Below are positions 51,913-62,607 of a DNA stretch of 64,000 nucleotides, one piece after another (position 1 is the stretch's first letter; the number at the start of each line of letters is the position of its first letter). Source of the DNA: Brachypodius melanocephalos (Eukaryota; Chordata; Aves; Passeriformes; Pycnonotidae); contig VZSR01003798.1 of assembly GCA_013398615.1 (NCBI GenBank), forward strand, positions 5,439,188 through 5,503,187, in the 5' to 3' direction. The notes beneath the pieces were generated by a model that did no database searches, was not told where the DNA came from, and saw only the letters and a list, made by a program, of their open reading frames with translations. The translations under genes were made by a program, and so were the position numbers.

Positions 51913-54900
51913 GTGAGCAAAAGGTTGAGGGGGTGGAAGAGAAGCAGACCTGGCTGGTTGCAGCCTGGCACCTTGGGAGGACTTTTGCACATCAGCATCC
52001 TTCAGAGTATGTTTCTCCAGGTGTTTTCTCTGGAATTTTTATCAAGTATCCAGGTGGATACCTGTCCATTTGCTTCTTATTTGAGCATGAGGAGATCTGA
52101 TTAAGGTGTATTTAGACAGCAAATGTTGTCATTCAGAAGAGAAGCAGGCTCAGGGCTGTGCAACACCAGCTCTGTTTTGCCTCCCTCTGCTCCCAGCTCC
52201 TGCCTGCTCTGTTAGTTTTGGACCCCCTTGGATGGGTAGGAACACCTCCCTGGAGACATGCTGACCCTCTGCATGCCTGGCAGACATTGGGCAGCTTGAG
52301 GCAGGCTCTGGAGTGAGGCTGGGGGTGTGAGCTGTAGGCACAGTGGGGACATCTCTGTTCTGATGGAAAGTTTCTGGGATGCGTGTTGAAAGAAATGGCT
52401 GTTTCAGTGTGGGACTCAGAGGACAAGCCTACCTTGGCCATTTGAGATTTATGTCCATGATGATCCCTTCAGTGTGCTCCTCTGGAACTCGGTGGTTGGA
52501 CCACAGGAGCTGTAGGGCTTTGGAAGGGCTTCCTCCAGCTGCTTTAAAATCGATGCCACAGGGTCTCAGTTGGGATGGGCAGGTGAAGCATCAGAACACT
52601 TTGGTGCCATTTCTCAGAAACACCCACGTGTCTGTTACAGTTGGCATCGCTTGTGGGTGTTCCTTCATCAGGTCGCATATCCGGGGTGCAGAGGTACAGG
52701 ATCTAAACAACAGGATATTTTTGTTGCTTTAACTAAGGGAGGGGAGAACTGTTGTGTGCAGCCAGTGGTTGGGGGGATGAGCAGAGGAACGGGCCATGCT
52801 GAGCCATTGTCAGCTTTCCCTGAGTACCTGAGATGTTAATTACTCCCAGTCTCAGCAAGAACTGGTGGCATGAGTGACAAATCCAGGCTAACTGTGAAAT
52901 CTCTTCCCCTTCCCATCAAAAGACCCTAAACCATGGCAAGCATATCCAGCTCACTGCTTGTTTGCTCATGCAAATGCCAGATTGGGAACATTTGCCTGAC
53001 AATGAAATCAGAAATAGACTTTACTTTCCACCTCTGTTTTACTTCACATCTAATCTGATTTGAATTTGGAAAGCAGCCCTGCAATTATTTCATTTAGGTT
53101 TATTTTGGGTCACTTGAGAGCCTGTTGGCTTCCTTTGGTGATGGCTGTATTTTTCCGGCTATCAGCAGGGTGACTTCACTGTGAGGATGCTGGAGCTGCT
53201 GTGGCCCCTCCTTTTGAAAACCCTGCTTGTTCCCAAGCAAGTGTCACTGTTGTCTGTCTGTCCATCCTGGCTAGTGTCCAGAAGCACAGTCTCCATGCTC
53301 TGCTGTGGAGTTACAGCCACCAAAGGCCTGGCACACTGTTTGCCCTTGCAAAAAATATCTGCAGCCTGTGGGTACCACTGCATGCAGAGCCCCATGTGCC
53401 ATCCCTGATGCTCCACAAGGGATGGAGATGCCATGCTGCTGCCTCCAGTGCTGACCTGTCTTGGAATGCTTCAGAACCAGGGAGGCACAGCTGACAACGT
53501 ATGTGGGAGCTGGGCATCAGGGTTATTCAGAATAGCAGGGAGATTCGTGGCAGACACCAGAAGTACATTTAGTGGTCTGTGACTCAGTGAGTCTGTGGCA
53601 CCACTCGATGTTTGCAAATCTCAGAGTGTAGGAAGACAAGTCAATTCAATATCCTCAAGGTAGCAGTGATGATTTTACCCACTAGTAGTATGTGCAATAC
53701 CCAGAAGTTCCCCGTGATGCATCAGTTAACATAGTGGCTGCTTTAATTATCAGGGTGTTTAAGCTGACAGTTTTGGTGTGAAGTTCTATTTCTCTGAACA
53801 CTGAAAACTTCAAATTTGCAGGGAGCTGTTCAAGTTAGACTTTTAGTATGCATATCTTTTTTGGAATCCCTTAACAAATGAAAGAAAAGCTCAGATTTTA
53901 CATAGTTCATTAGAGTTTTATATATATGGAGAGTCTCAGGCACTTAATGAGAAACCAGTGTGATCTTGGAAAGCTTGTGGTGCAAAATTCTAAGCAAATC
54001 TGTGGGGAGCTCTGTTGGGTGTACAGCGAGGGACTGGGGTTGCTCAGTAATTTAATAAGCCATTATTTCTAAGATCTGAACATTGATACATTCTCTTCTA
54101 CAAAAAAAGAGAATGTTAAAGGAAATATTGAAACAGACAGTTCTTTTTAAGTAAAGGTTTGATTGTATCAAACTATAAAAGACTGACAAAGAAGGTGCTC
54201 TGGAAGGAAAATGCAGATTAGAGAGGAATTGATTATGATCCTACTGTTCCATGATAATGCATGTATTAATTTTAATAATATGTCATTATTTTGAAATTTT
54301 ATTTCCAGTTAGGAAATAAATTTCACATATTTAATTATGCCTGCATTTCTCAGGAATAAATTAGATTATTAGTTCAGTCCAGGGAGCAGGAGGTAGTTTG
54401 GTGTGTTTGGACATTGCCAGCCAGTGCCCACGTCTGAAGTAGCATTTCTATCCATAGAAAGAAAATTAAGAAATGCTGTCAAGAGCTGGGGAGTGCTCTT
54501 GCCAACACCTTCAGGATCTGAAGCTGCTCTTAAGGAGCATTTGCTTGAGGTCCTTTGGGACTGGGCTGGTATATATTTGCATTATTTGATAGAATGAATT
54601 CTGTTCTTTAGTGATCTGGAATTTACGTGCACTCAAGAACAGACTACAGCTTCTCAAAGAGCGATTACCAAGATTACAGCTCTTTTCAGTTGTGGCAGAT
54701 GGTGTAGCAGGGGAGTAGAGGGACAATTTTCAGCCTTGGGGTGTTCAGGCTGGCTTTAGGGAAAATTCTTCATGGGAGGGTGGTGTGGCATGGGAGCAGA
54801 TTACCCAGGGAGGCTGTGGATACTAAATTAGAGGTTTGGCAAGATAAAGTCATGGTTGACCTGGTGCTGCAGTGGCAGTAGGCCAGTTTCAGGCAGGTGG

Positions 54901-55143
54901 TTTGGACTAAATGACCTTTAGATGCTCTTTTCAAGCAATTTTTCTGTCATTCTAATAGTTTCAATATTACGTCCTCCTAATAAAACCAACATGTAAAATC
55001 CACTGCACTACATTTGTAGCTCTCTCCTGATTGGCACCAGGAATAGGGTTCATGTGGAGTAGGATTAGGTAGATACAGGTCTTTAATAACTGCATGATAA
55101 ATTAAAGTGTTTTTTTTTTTTTTTCTTTTGTGTCTTGTTACAG
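51913..55143 (+). other. AKAP13: AKAP13 intron (3.2 kb)
   Basis: The intron begins gtgagc and ends cttgttacag after a long T-rich tract (from about 55111). It contains a diverged sense CR1 3' part at 54751-54955, whose right end is only about 190 nt from the 3' splice site. The rest is unremarkable unique DNA; open frames at 52133-52839 and 53162-53517 on both strands look like chance. Confidence 0.87.
54751..54955 (+). repeat. CR1 LINE 3' region, sense orientation, diverged
   Basis: Blocks in the expected CR1 order are visible: tttagggaaaattcttcatg, gggtggtgtggcatgggagc, agattacccagggaggctgt, then ggtttggactaaatgacctt and a decayed tgtcattctaat end. Similarity is lower than in the copies at 48095 and 50570, so this is an older insertion. 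Confidence 0.78.
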
Positions 55144-58051
55144 AGTTTAAGGCAGAAGACAGAACCTGTGCTGGGAGATTCTGGAGACGTTTGTGCTAAA
55201 GGAGCAGAGCCAGAGGATCACCTGGCCACTAACTCTCAGAGCCTAGAAGAAATGGCAAGAGAAGAAAGGCAGGAAAATCCATCTGATCTGGTTCACCTGG
55301 ACATTGGGCAGCTCTCAGACCAGACCCTGCAGGAGGAAAAATGCAGCAGCAGCAGCAGTCTGGGAGCTTTTAATGATGCACCAAATGACATGGTTAGCGT
55401 GGGGGGTGCAAACAGTCCAGCAAGCTTCTGTGAAAGTAAAAACACAGTGATATTGTGTAAAAAGGAAGAAGAGGTGGGGCTAAGATCTGCAGAGGGCTCT
55501 GGGACTGTATCAGATGAGGACTGCACTGTGAGCCTGTGTGCAAGTGTAAACGGTGCAGTAAATCTTCCATCCTCTGGAAATACAAATGTGGAAGCTGGAA
55601 TGACATCGGCTGCGGTTGTTCTGGACCAGGCTGGCGTGGGCAGTACAGGCAGTGCCCATCAGGAAGTGCAGAGTGCTGAGGAGTTTGCTGACAGCACCGC
55701 TGCCGTGGCTGCAGCTGTAGGTGAAGCCCCAGCTTCCTCGGAGGGCCTGGATGTGGCCATGGGCCAGACCGAGTGCAGGAACTGTGCCGGGGCACCTGAG
55801 AGGGCGAAGGGCCAGCGGCGGGCAGAGGATGGGGTGGCAGAGCCTGGTGAGAGGACTGCAAACCTGCAAGAGAAATGCCCAGCTAAGGAAGCGTCATCCA
55901 GCGCTGCTCAGCCCTTACTCAGTGGTGTCAATGGCACTGAGTGTTCGGATGGGGAGGATGCACTTGTGGGAGTGGTACCGGCCTGTGACGGTGCAGATGC
56001 AGATGGTGACAGTGGCAGTGTCTCTGCTGACCTTTGCAAGACTGGCACTAACAAAGAGACTGATGTGGACTCGAGCACTGCTCAGGTAAACAGCGACTTC
56101 ACGGAAAGCCGGGGTGATGCCAGTGTCACAGGGAGGCAGGAGGTCACTGCCAGCACTGGGGAAGCCCTGCCAGCAGTGAATGGGGTGAAGGCTCCTGCAT
56201 ATGCATCAAAACCTGCTCCTAGTTTGGAAGTCCATGGCAGCAGTGAGAGTGGGGAGCAAGAAGGGCAGGTGAAAGCAAGCTACACAGATGGAAAATCCAG
56301 CTCGCCCTCATTGGAAAGCAGTGTGGAAACTGATGGCCTTGATGCTGAACCTGAAAACAGAGATGTTGGTGGATCTAATGAAAGTAGTGCAGAGCCTGCA
56401 CATTGCCAGGAGAGTGGTGAGATCGCTGACCGTGGGGCTGAAGCTATGGAGAGCAGTGAAAAGGAGCCAGCAGGAACTGATACCAGCAGCTGCAGAGATG
56501 GAGGAAGCACAGATTCTGCAGGCGGTGGTCAGGAAGTTGCTGCCTGTCCCCCTTCTGCTGCTCAAAGTGGCATTAAAGGTGAAATGGGCAACAGCTCCAG
56601 ACCAGACACTGCTGAGCAGAGCGAACGTGAGGAACGTGAGCCTGCATCGCTCCCTGCAGAGGATGTGAGCACAGGCCTGGCAGAGAAAGAGCCTGCCCAG
56701 GCTGGAGCAGAGAAAGCAGAAAGTGCTTCAGAGCAGGAGGGGAGGAGCAGCAAGGTGGAGTCGCCCTCTCCCCTACCCAGAGGAGAGGGGCTGGCTGTGA
56801 GTCAGGAGGGAGATGCTGCAGTGGCACCTCCCGGGCAGGAGGCAGCTCTGCAAGGTAATGACCCTGGATCAGCTCCGTGTGCCAAGGGCGCAGACTGTGC
56901 CGAGGATGATTTAATAGGCACACCCTCTGCAACTCATAATGAGGAATCTAAACAAAACCAGGAAGCGGTGGCGGCGAGGGCAGGCTCGGCAGAGCTCGCC
57001 TGGCAGCATGGTGGGGAGCATGGTGGAGTAGCTGCTGCCTGGCCTGGGGACCATGCTGGGGATGAGGGTGCCCTGGAGCAGGGCCACTCACAGCAAGCTG
57101 AAGGAGGCAAAGTTGAGCCTGAGCAGGAGCCTCATGTGAATGGCAATCAGCAGGTTTTGTCGGAGGAACTTCCTGCTGCTGTTGTGAAACCCTCTGCCTG
57201 CAGTCTGGGGGAGCATGTGGTGGGCAGCAGCAATGTGGATGCTGGGCTGAAAGCAACAAACCAACCCAAAGAAGATCGCAACACTGGAGCAGAGGTTGCA
57301 GCAGAAGGCACCATGCACGGACCTGCATCAGCAGATGAGTCACTGGGTGCAGAGAGTGACCCTTGTCCGAATGCTGGGCTGAACCAAGAACAAGACCCCG
57401 CTCAAACCCTACAGCAAATCTCCCCCCACAGCAGCACCCCCGAGTTAAAGGACACCTCAGAGGTGGGAGCCCTGAGTGATGCCTGTGAGGGTGAGGAGGT
57501 GCCCAGGCCGGTGACAATAGCCCCTGTTACAGCATATCCAGAGGAGCAGGAGGACACGGAGAGCGTGCTGCCCCGGGCAGCGCTCCAGCCCATCGCAGAG
57601 GAGCCCACGTGTGACAGCGACTCCAGCACCGACACCGTCTGTCCAGCTGGTGACAGTGACACTGCTCCTGCCGTGACAGGGGCTCAGGGGGAGGGCTTGG
57701 CCGAGCCCCATGGAAAGCAAAGCCCAGCTGTACCTGCAGTGCCCTTCTCGCCGTGTTCCTGCCGCTTACAGGCTGTTGAGTCACTGGAAAATGTGGGAGT
57801 GAGGAGTTTGGTATCGGCTAATGATGCCTCTTCTCTGGATAAAGTTCCTAAAATGGTAACAAGTTTTGATGCAGTGGTTTTTGCAGCAGAGACACCTTGT
57901 TCCCATGAAGTACCTGCTGCAGAAAAAGTGGGGCTTGAGCCCCAGACTGCAGTGGATGCTGGAGCCAGCCTTAATGGACAAATGGATTTAAGTTCCTCAA
58001 CAAAGAAGAAGAATGTCAGCCTGGCAGTGCAAGGAGCTGAGCCTGTTACAG
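55144..58051 (+). CDS. AKAP13: AKAP13 coding exon 6 (long acidic, probably disordered exon)
   Basis: This single 2908-nt exon encodes residues 285-1253 and the first base of codon 1254. AKAP13 is known for one very large exon at this position. The acceptor is cttgttacag and the donor is gtagga at 58052; it enters in phase 0 and leaves in phase 1. The protein is rich in Glu, Ser, Ala and Gly, has no predicted membrane segment or enzyme motif, and carries a five-Ser run from AGC repeats (55345-55359). Recognisable links to the mammalian protein are GSGTVSDEDC near 55495-55524 and AVQGAEP near the end; most of the rest is highly diverged. In mammals the PKA RII-binding helix lies toward the end of this exon; here the corresponding place looks degraded. 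The true first codon of the exon is AGT at 55144, not the upstream TTG within the splice site. Confidence 0.95.
57832..57900 (+). other. AKAP13: Position corresponding to the PKA RII-binding (Ht31) helix, apparently degraded
   Basis: This encodes residues 1181-1203, including SLDKVPKMVTSFDAVVFAAE. In mammals the helix reads approximately SRIVDAVIEQVKAA and lies about 90 residues before the KAEDEVDF motif of the next exon. Here the same distance from KTEDEVDF holds only a loose counterpart: Asp-Ala-Val followed by a hydrophobic residue and Ala-Ala. A turn appears to be missing, Pro1186 sits within the helix region, and the paired-hydrophobic spacing typical of RII binders is not kept. The mammalian sequence is from memory and the alignment is by eye. 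Confidence 0.45.
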
Positions 58052-61000
58052 GTAGGAAAAATCAGTTGGTTGCCTACTTTTTAGCTTTTTCTTTGTAGGC
58101 GTGTCTCTGTCACGTCATCAGCGAAGGAAAGGAAGTAAGAGCTGGAATCTTGTGTTGGAGAGGAAGTGTTTGAGGTTTTTCTTCTGAGAAAAAACTTGTA
58201 GTTACATATAAAACTTTCTAATTCAAATGCCTGTTGCTTGTCTGGCATTGGAGGTAAGAATAGAACATCATCTTCTATGAATTTGTACAGGACTTCTAGC
58301 ACATAAATCCTAGCTGGAGAAGAAATGAATGGGAGGGAGCTGTTTGGATTACTTTATCTTCGAGTTATAAGCTTTCATGTGGACATGAGGGTTTATTTCC
58401 TTGGTGCTACTCCTTCACTTTTCCTCTTTATTTTTGCTAATGTGGAGCCAGCATCAGGCTCTCCTGATTTTCTTTGCTTGTCGACTTAAGCCAGCTGTCA
58501 GTGTCTCTCTGAGCTGCCCAAAGCTGCTTCCTAATTGGCAACATTAGGTCATTTAAAGCAGCCAGCAAGCCCTACCCCCGCTGCCTTTTCCGGGCTTCAG
58601 AGCTTTTTTGTGGGGCAGAGCAGCCGGTGGTGTTCGCCAGTGAATTTCAGCAGTGCTGGAGCTCTGATGATGAGATCTGCTGGCTCCTGTGGGCTGGAAG
58701 TGGGACTGGTGTTCCCCATGGATGAGTGGTGATGGGGGACAGCAGTGGGACTTGGGGGACAGCATAGAAGCCTCAGATCCATGCAGCAGGAGCTAATGGA
58801 AGACATCACCAGGTAACTTCAGGAAGGGAGATAAAGGGGTGCATTGAATGAAAAAGAAGTGGGTTTGTTGCTCCAGCCTGGGATTTAATGGTAGGTGAAT
58901 TTGGTACTGAAGCATGGAGCTAATCTGATCTGTGTATCCCACCTGTTCAGGCAGCTGTTGAATGGAAGCAGCTGAACTTTTTCAGTTGCCATTTTTTCTT
59001 TGCTATTAGAAAATGATACAGGGCCTCTTGCTTTCCCAGCACTGAACAAACAAACAAAGCATTTAAATGATGAAAAGAAAATCTGCCACGATGTAAATCA
59101 TGAAGTTGTGAAGTTATAAAGCTGTTTCACTGCTCTAATGCTGAGAGCTGTTTCTTCAGTCTAGGTGCAGCATGGGGTGATGGTAGAGAGTTTGTTCTGG
59201 TATGTGACAGCAGAATAATTGAGGACAAGAGAAAGGCTTGGAGGGGAGGGGGGTGTCAGAGGAGGGTCCAGCAGATCCATATTCTGTTGAGTTCAGGATT
59301 TTTAGAATGTTTGTGTATCAAGAAATAACCAGTAAACATGAGTCAAGAGATCACTAGTAAATAAATAGAAAGATCTAAAGGTGGATTAGAAAGCTGTTTT
59401 CAGAAGGAATCTCTTTTAAGGCTGTGTTAATTTGACAGTTCAATAGATGGGAGTGGCTGTAAGGCAATACTTGGCTGGGCTCCTTTTCCTGGGAGCCTCT
59501 GGCTGTACAGTCCAGGTCTTTACCTCTGGTTGGATTCTTGGAGCCATGACATTGTCTAGGTGAGGTTTTAAAAGCAAAAGAGACCAGACAGTCCAATAAT
59601 GCAGTAGCTAAAGTAGGAAGGTAATGTTAAGTCATCAGTCTGTATTTGGATATAGAAAGGGGAGGAAAAAAAGGAGATGATCCTGTTACTGATTTAAAAT
59701 ACATAAGGATTTAGGGCTGAAAGGTCTTGGAATAAAATGGTCTGAATAATAAAATAATAATAAATAATCTGTCCTTAAGCAGAAATTGTTTATGTGCAAT
59801 GAGGTGCTGCACAAAATGAAATCTCAATTGTAGTATTTTCTCTTGAAGTACTTCAGGATTATTTTGAAACAAAATGTTTGGGAAGCCCAAATAAAAAACT
59901 GGCTTTAAGCAGAGGCAAGTGACTGCTATGAATTCAAGGTTGCTGTTTGGAATATTTCTGAAACTGATCTTGTATGGAGCACCGTCTAGAACTCTGATAA
60001 TGGCAGTAATTCAACAGAACTGGTTTGTTGTTTATAATTATTGCTGTGTACATTTTTCATGTTGGTGTCTAGCCTTGGGTAGCACTTTTTTTGTAGGAGT
60101 TCACTAGCAGCCTTCAGTTTTTCTCTGCTGTGCCAGTTCTGGGGAGTTTCCCCTGAAGTCTGGGTTTGTAAAGAGGATTTTGTATCCATGCTGGACTCGT
60201 CAGTTCTCAGAATGAATCACATCTCTTTTCGGTGGAATACAATAAAACCTTCCCATAGGAAGTGTAGGTCACAAGGCCATTTCTCAGAAACTCGTGTAGT
60301 CAGAGGAGTTTATTGTCACAGTAATTTATCAGCAATGTAATCAGCTGATAATTGCTGTTGCCAATACTCCAGATCATTGAGGTCTTTAATTTTTTTATTT
60401 ATATTATGAAGCTGCTCCCAAATATACACCTGTTTATCTCATTGCCTCTGCTTAGTTTCCGCCTACCCCCAAAACAAAGACTTCAAAAGGCTAATTTCCT
60501 TATCCAGACCGTATCTAGTGACTGGTCACAACCCTGAAGGAAGCTGATGAAGGTAGATCCTGCTTTCCTGAGGCATCTCCTCCTACTCTCAGCTTTAGAC
60601 TCAGAACTGCATTAGAGCTGAGTAATGGGGTTCTGCAAGCACATTACCTGCAAGCCAGGCAGGTAGATGCTACTCATTAAAAAAGAAAGGAGTTAGGTTA
60701 TGAAATCATACCACAGTAGCCAGGCTGGGTGAGAAGAGAAGAGATGCCTTGGGTTTGTGCTGACAAAACACCTCAGAGTAGTTGCAGTTTCTTGGCAGAA
60801 ACCAAACCAAGCAAGGTTAAACTGTATGGTTGGGGTCTGCCATCTTAAATAACAAATACTGGAATTACTGCTCCCTAGCTATTCTCCTGGGAGAAGTATC
60901 TCCTGTAGAGCTCAGCATTTTAGGAGAATGTTCCATGACAGAAGAATATCACCTTATGAGTCTTCACCTCATTGTTATCAGTGACATTTTCCCTGTGGAA

Positions 61001-62545
61001 AAGCTCTTGGTATGATTTCCTTTCCCTGTTAGAGTGGTAGGATGAACAGGTAACAAATGTCACTAATGGTGCCACACGTGCAACAAGGGGCTCTATGCCC
61101 AGACACCTGTGTGATAGCTTTATAGTGCTTTTCCTTTGGGATATTTCTTAATGGAAATTTAGAAAGAAGTGATAGAGTGAAAAAAATGTCTTGAATTTCA
61201 TCCTGAGGACAAAATGTCTTCATCCTCCATTTCTTACCCAGCAGGGTGAGCTTGCTTCTCCCATCCTCAAGTGTACCAGATTTTTCTTAATTATGTGTTC
61301 TGTCTTTGTGTCAGCATCTCAACCATGCTGCGACCCCGAGCAGATCTCCCAGGAAATGAAACTCAGAAATTTGTAGTATTACAAATACAGTAGTATTATC
61401 TGATTTCTGAGTCTGTCCACAAATTCATGCAGTCGAGGCAAAATCATTGCAAAACCAGATGGTCCCAAAAACCAAGAGTAGACATTAAAGCTGGTGGAAA
61501 ACCATTAGTGACAATTGTTAGGATGATTTCCCTGTGGAGATGGGAGGCTCCCCTTGCTAAATCCCTGTATGGGTAAACTCACTGCAAGCACACGTCACCC
61601 TTAAGGCGGCGTTGTCATCCATCCAGTGTTTGTTTGTAGCAGAAATCGGAGTGGGAGTGGGGTTAGAGGGGGAGTTTAGCCCTGACACAGCCACTCTCCA
61701 TCTGGGTGGCTTTGGGCAGATCACTTCACTCCCCTGAAAGTGTCCTGCGTGTCATGAGAGTCCTTAGCTTAGGGTTGAAGGAGAATTACGATGTTTGACT
61801 TCATGCCAGGAAAAGGTAAGCAGGGGGAACCCCTGGGGAATGGTGACTAATCAAAACTTGGCTGGGCAAAGGAAGCAGCTGGGACATGAAATTTGTACAA
61901 CTGTGGTGGTGACACCATCAGAGGAGTGTGGAGAAGGGGAAAGTCAGCTGGGACTTTGTAAACTCCAGCAACAAAGGTTTTGCTTTCCTAGTCCATGAGG
62001 GGTAATTAATTCTCTCATCCATAAGGCAGTAAAGGTGGGTTGAATTTTTGATTTTTGCAGCTTGTGACTTTTCTTTTTTTTTCTTTTTTTTTTTTTTTTT
62101 TTTTTCTCAATGCTTAAAATACCTATTGAGGGCAGACAAAGCTGGTTTTTTTGTGTTCTCTTTGGGTTATGGTAAGTAAAAAAATAGCAGAAAGTTTGAT
62201 ACTTTATGTAGATCAATGGGAGCCAAGAAAACACATGGACAAATACCTGCAGAGGTTTTCAGAATTCCACCCTATGCTTGCTGCTGTTTCATAGTTTTCC
62301 TTCAGTCCCAGATACCATAGTTGTTAAAATGAATTGCAAGGGAGCAGCAAAGTCAGCAAGAAACAAAAATTTGGAAATCAAATGGACTTGAAGGGGTTCA
62401 AATGGACTTGTTGAAGGGCCTTGGGGGTTGTGTTTTCTTTTGTTTTTTTGGAGGGAGGGGGACTGATTTGAGTAAACAAAAAAAATGTTAGTAGCATTGA
62501 AAAGTTTGTTTTTAAATTACCTTTGTGGACCTTCTGTTTGCACAG
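58052..62545 (+). other. AKAP13: AKAP13 intron (4.5 kb)
   Basis: The intron begins gtagga and ends tttgcacag. The reading frame of the long exon runs on for 15 codons to a stop at 58096-58098 if unspliced. Content: a MIR-like relic near 61685, a 22-nt T tract at 62084-62105, and a 13-nt direct repeat (tcaaatggacttg) at 62378-62390 and 62398-62410. I found no extra exon here encoding an RII-binding-like helix. Confidence 0.85.
61685..61735 (+). repeat. MIR-like SINE relic, sense orientation
   Basis: The stretch tgggtggctttgggcagat, followed by cacttcactcccctg, matches the MIR core (tgtgaccttgggcaagtc, then acttaacctctctg). It is short and diverged. Confidence 0.6.
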
Positions 62546-62607
62546 GGAGATTGGAGATGAAAACTGAGGACGAGGTGGATTTTCAGAACAACGGCACAGA
62601 GGAAGTG
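62546..62607 (+). CDS. AKAP13: AKAP13 coding exon 7
   Basis: This 62-nt exon completes codon 1254 and runs to residue 1274: GRLEMKTEDEVDFQNNGTEE and then V. The block KTEDEVDF followed by an EEV corresponds to KAEDEVDF and EEV in mammals, which anchors the end of the long exon in the alignment. The acceptor is tttgcacag and the donor is gtgagt at 62608. It enters in phase 1 and leaves in phase 0, so the coding sequence goes on in an exon right of the window. The C-terminal half of the protein, with C1, DH and PH domains in mammals, is not present here. Confidence 0.92.

Noticed and set aside
55394..55869. Overlapping minus-strand open frames of 119-155 codons
   Set aside because: They are also antisense shadows of the AKAP13 long exon.
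56948..57517. 189-codon minus-strand open frame
   Set aside because: It is antisense to the long AKAP13 exon, whose GC-rich codons suppress stops on the opposite strand. It has no independent splice or start evidence.
62378..62410. 13-nt direct repeat tcaaatggacttg with a 20-nt period
   Set aside because: There are only two copies, with no wider structure; likely a local slippage duplication.
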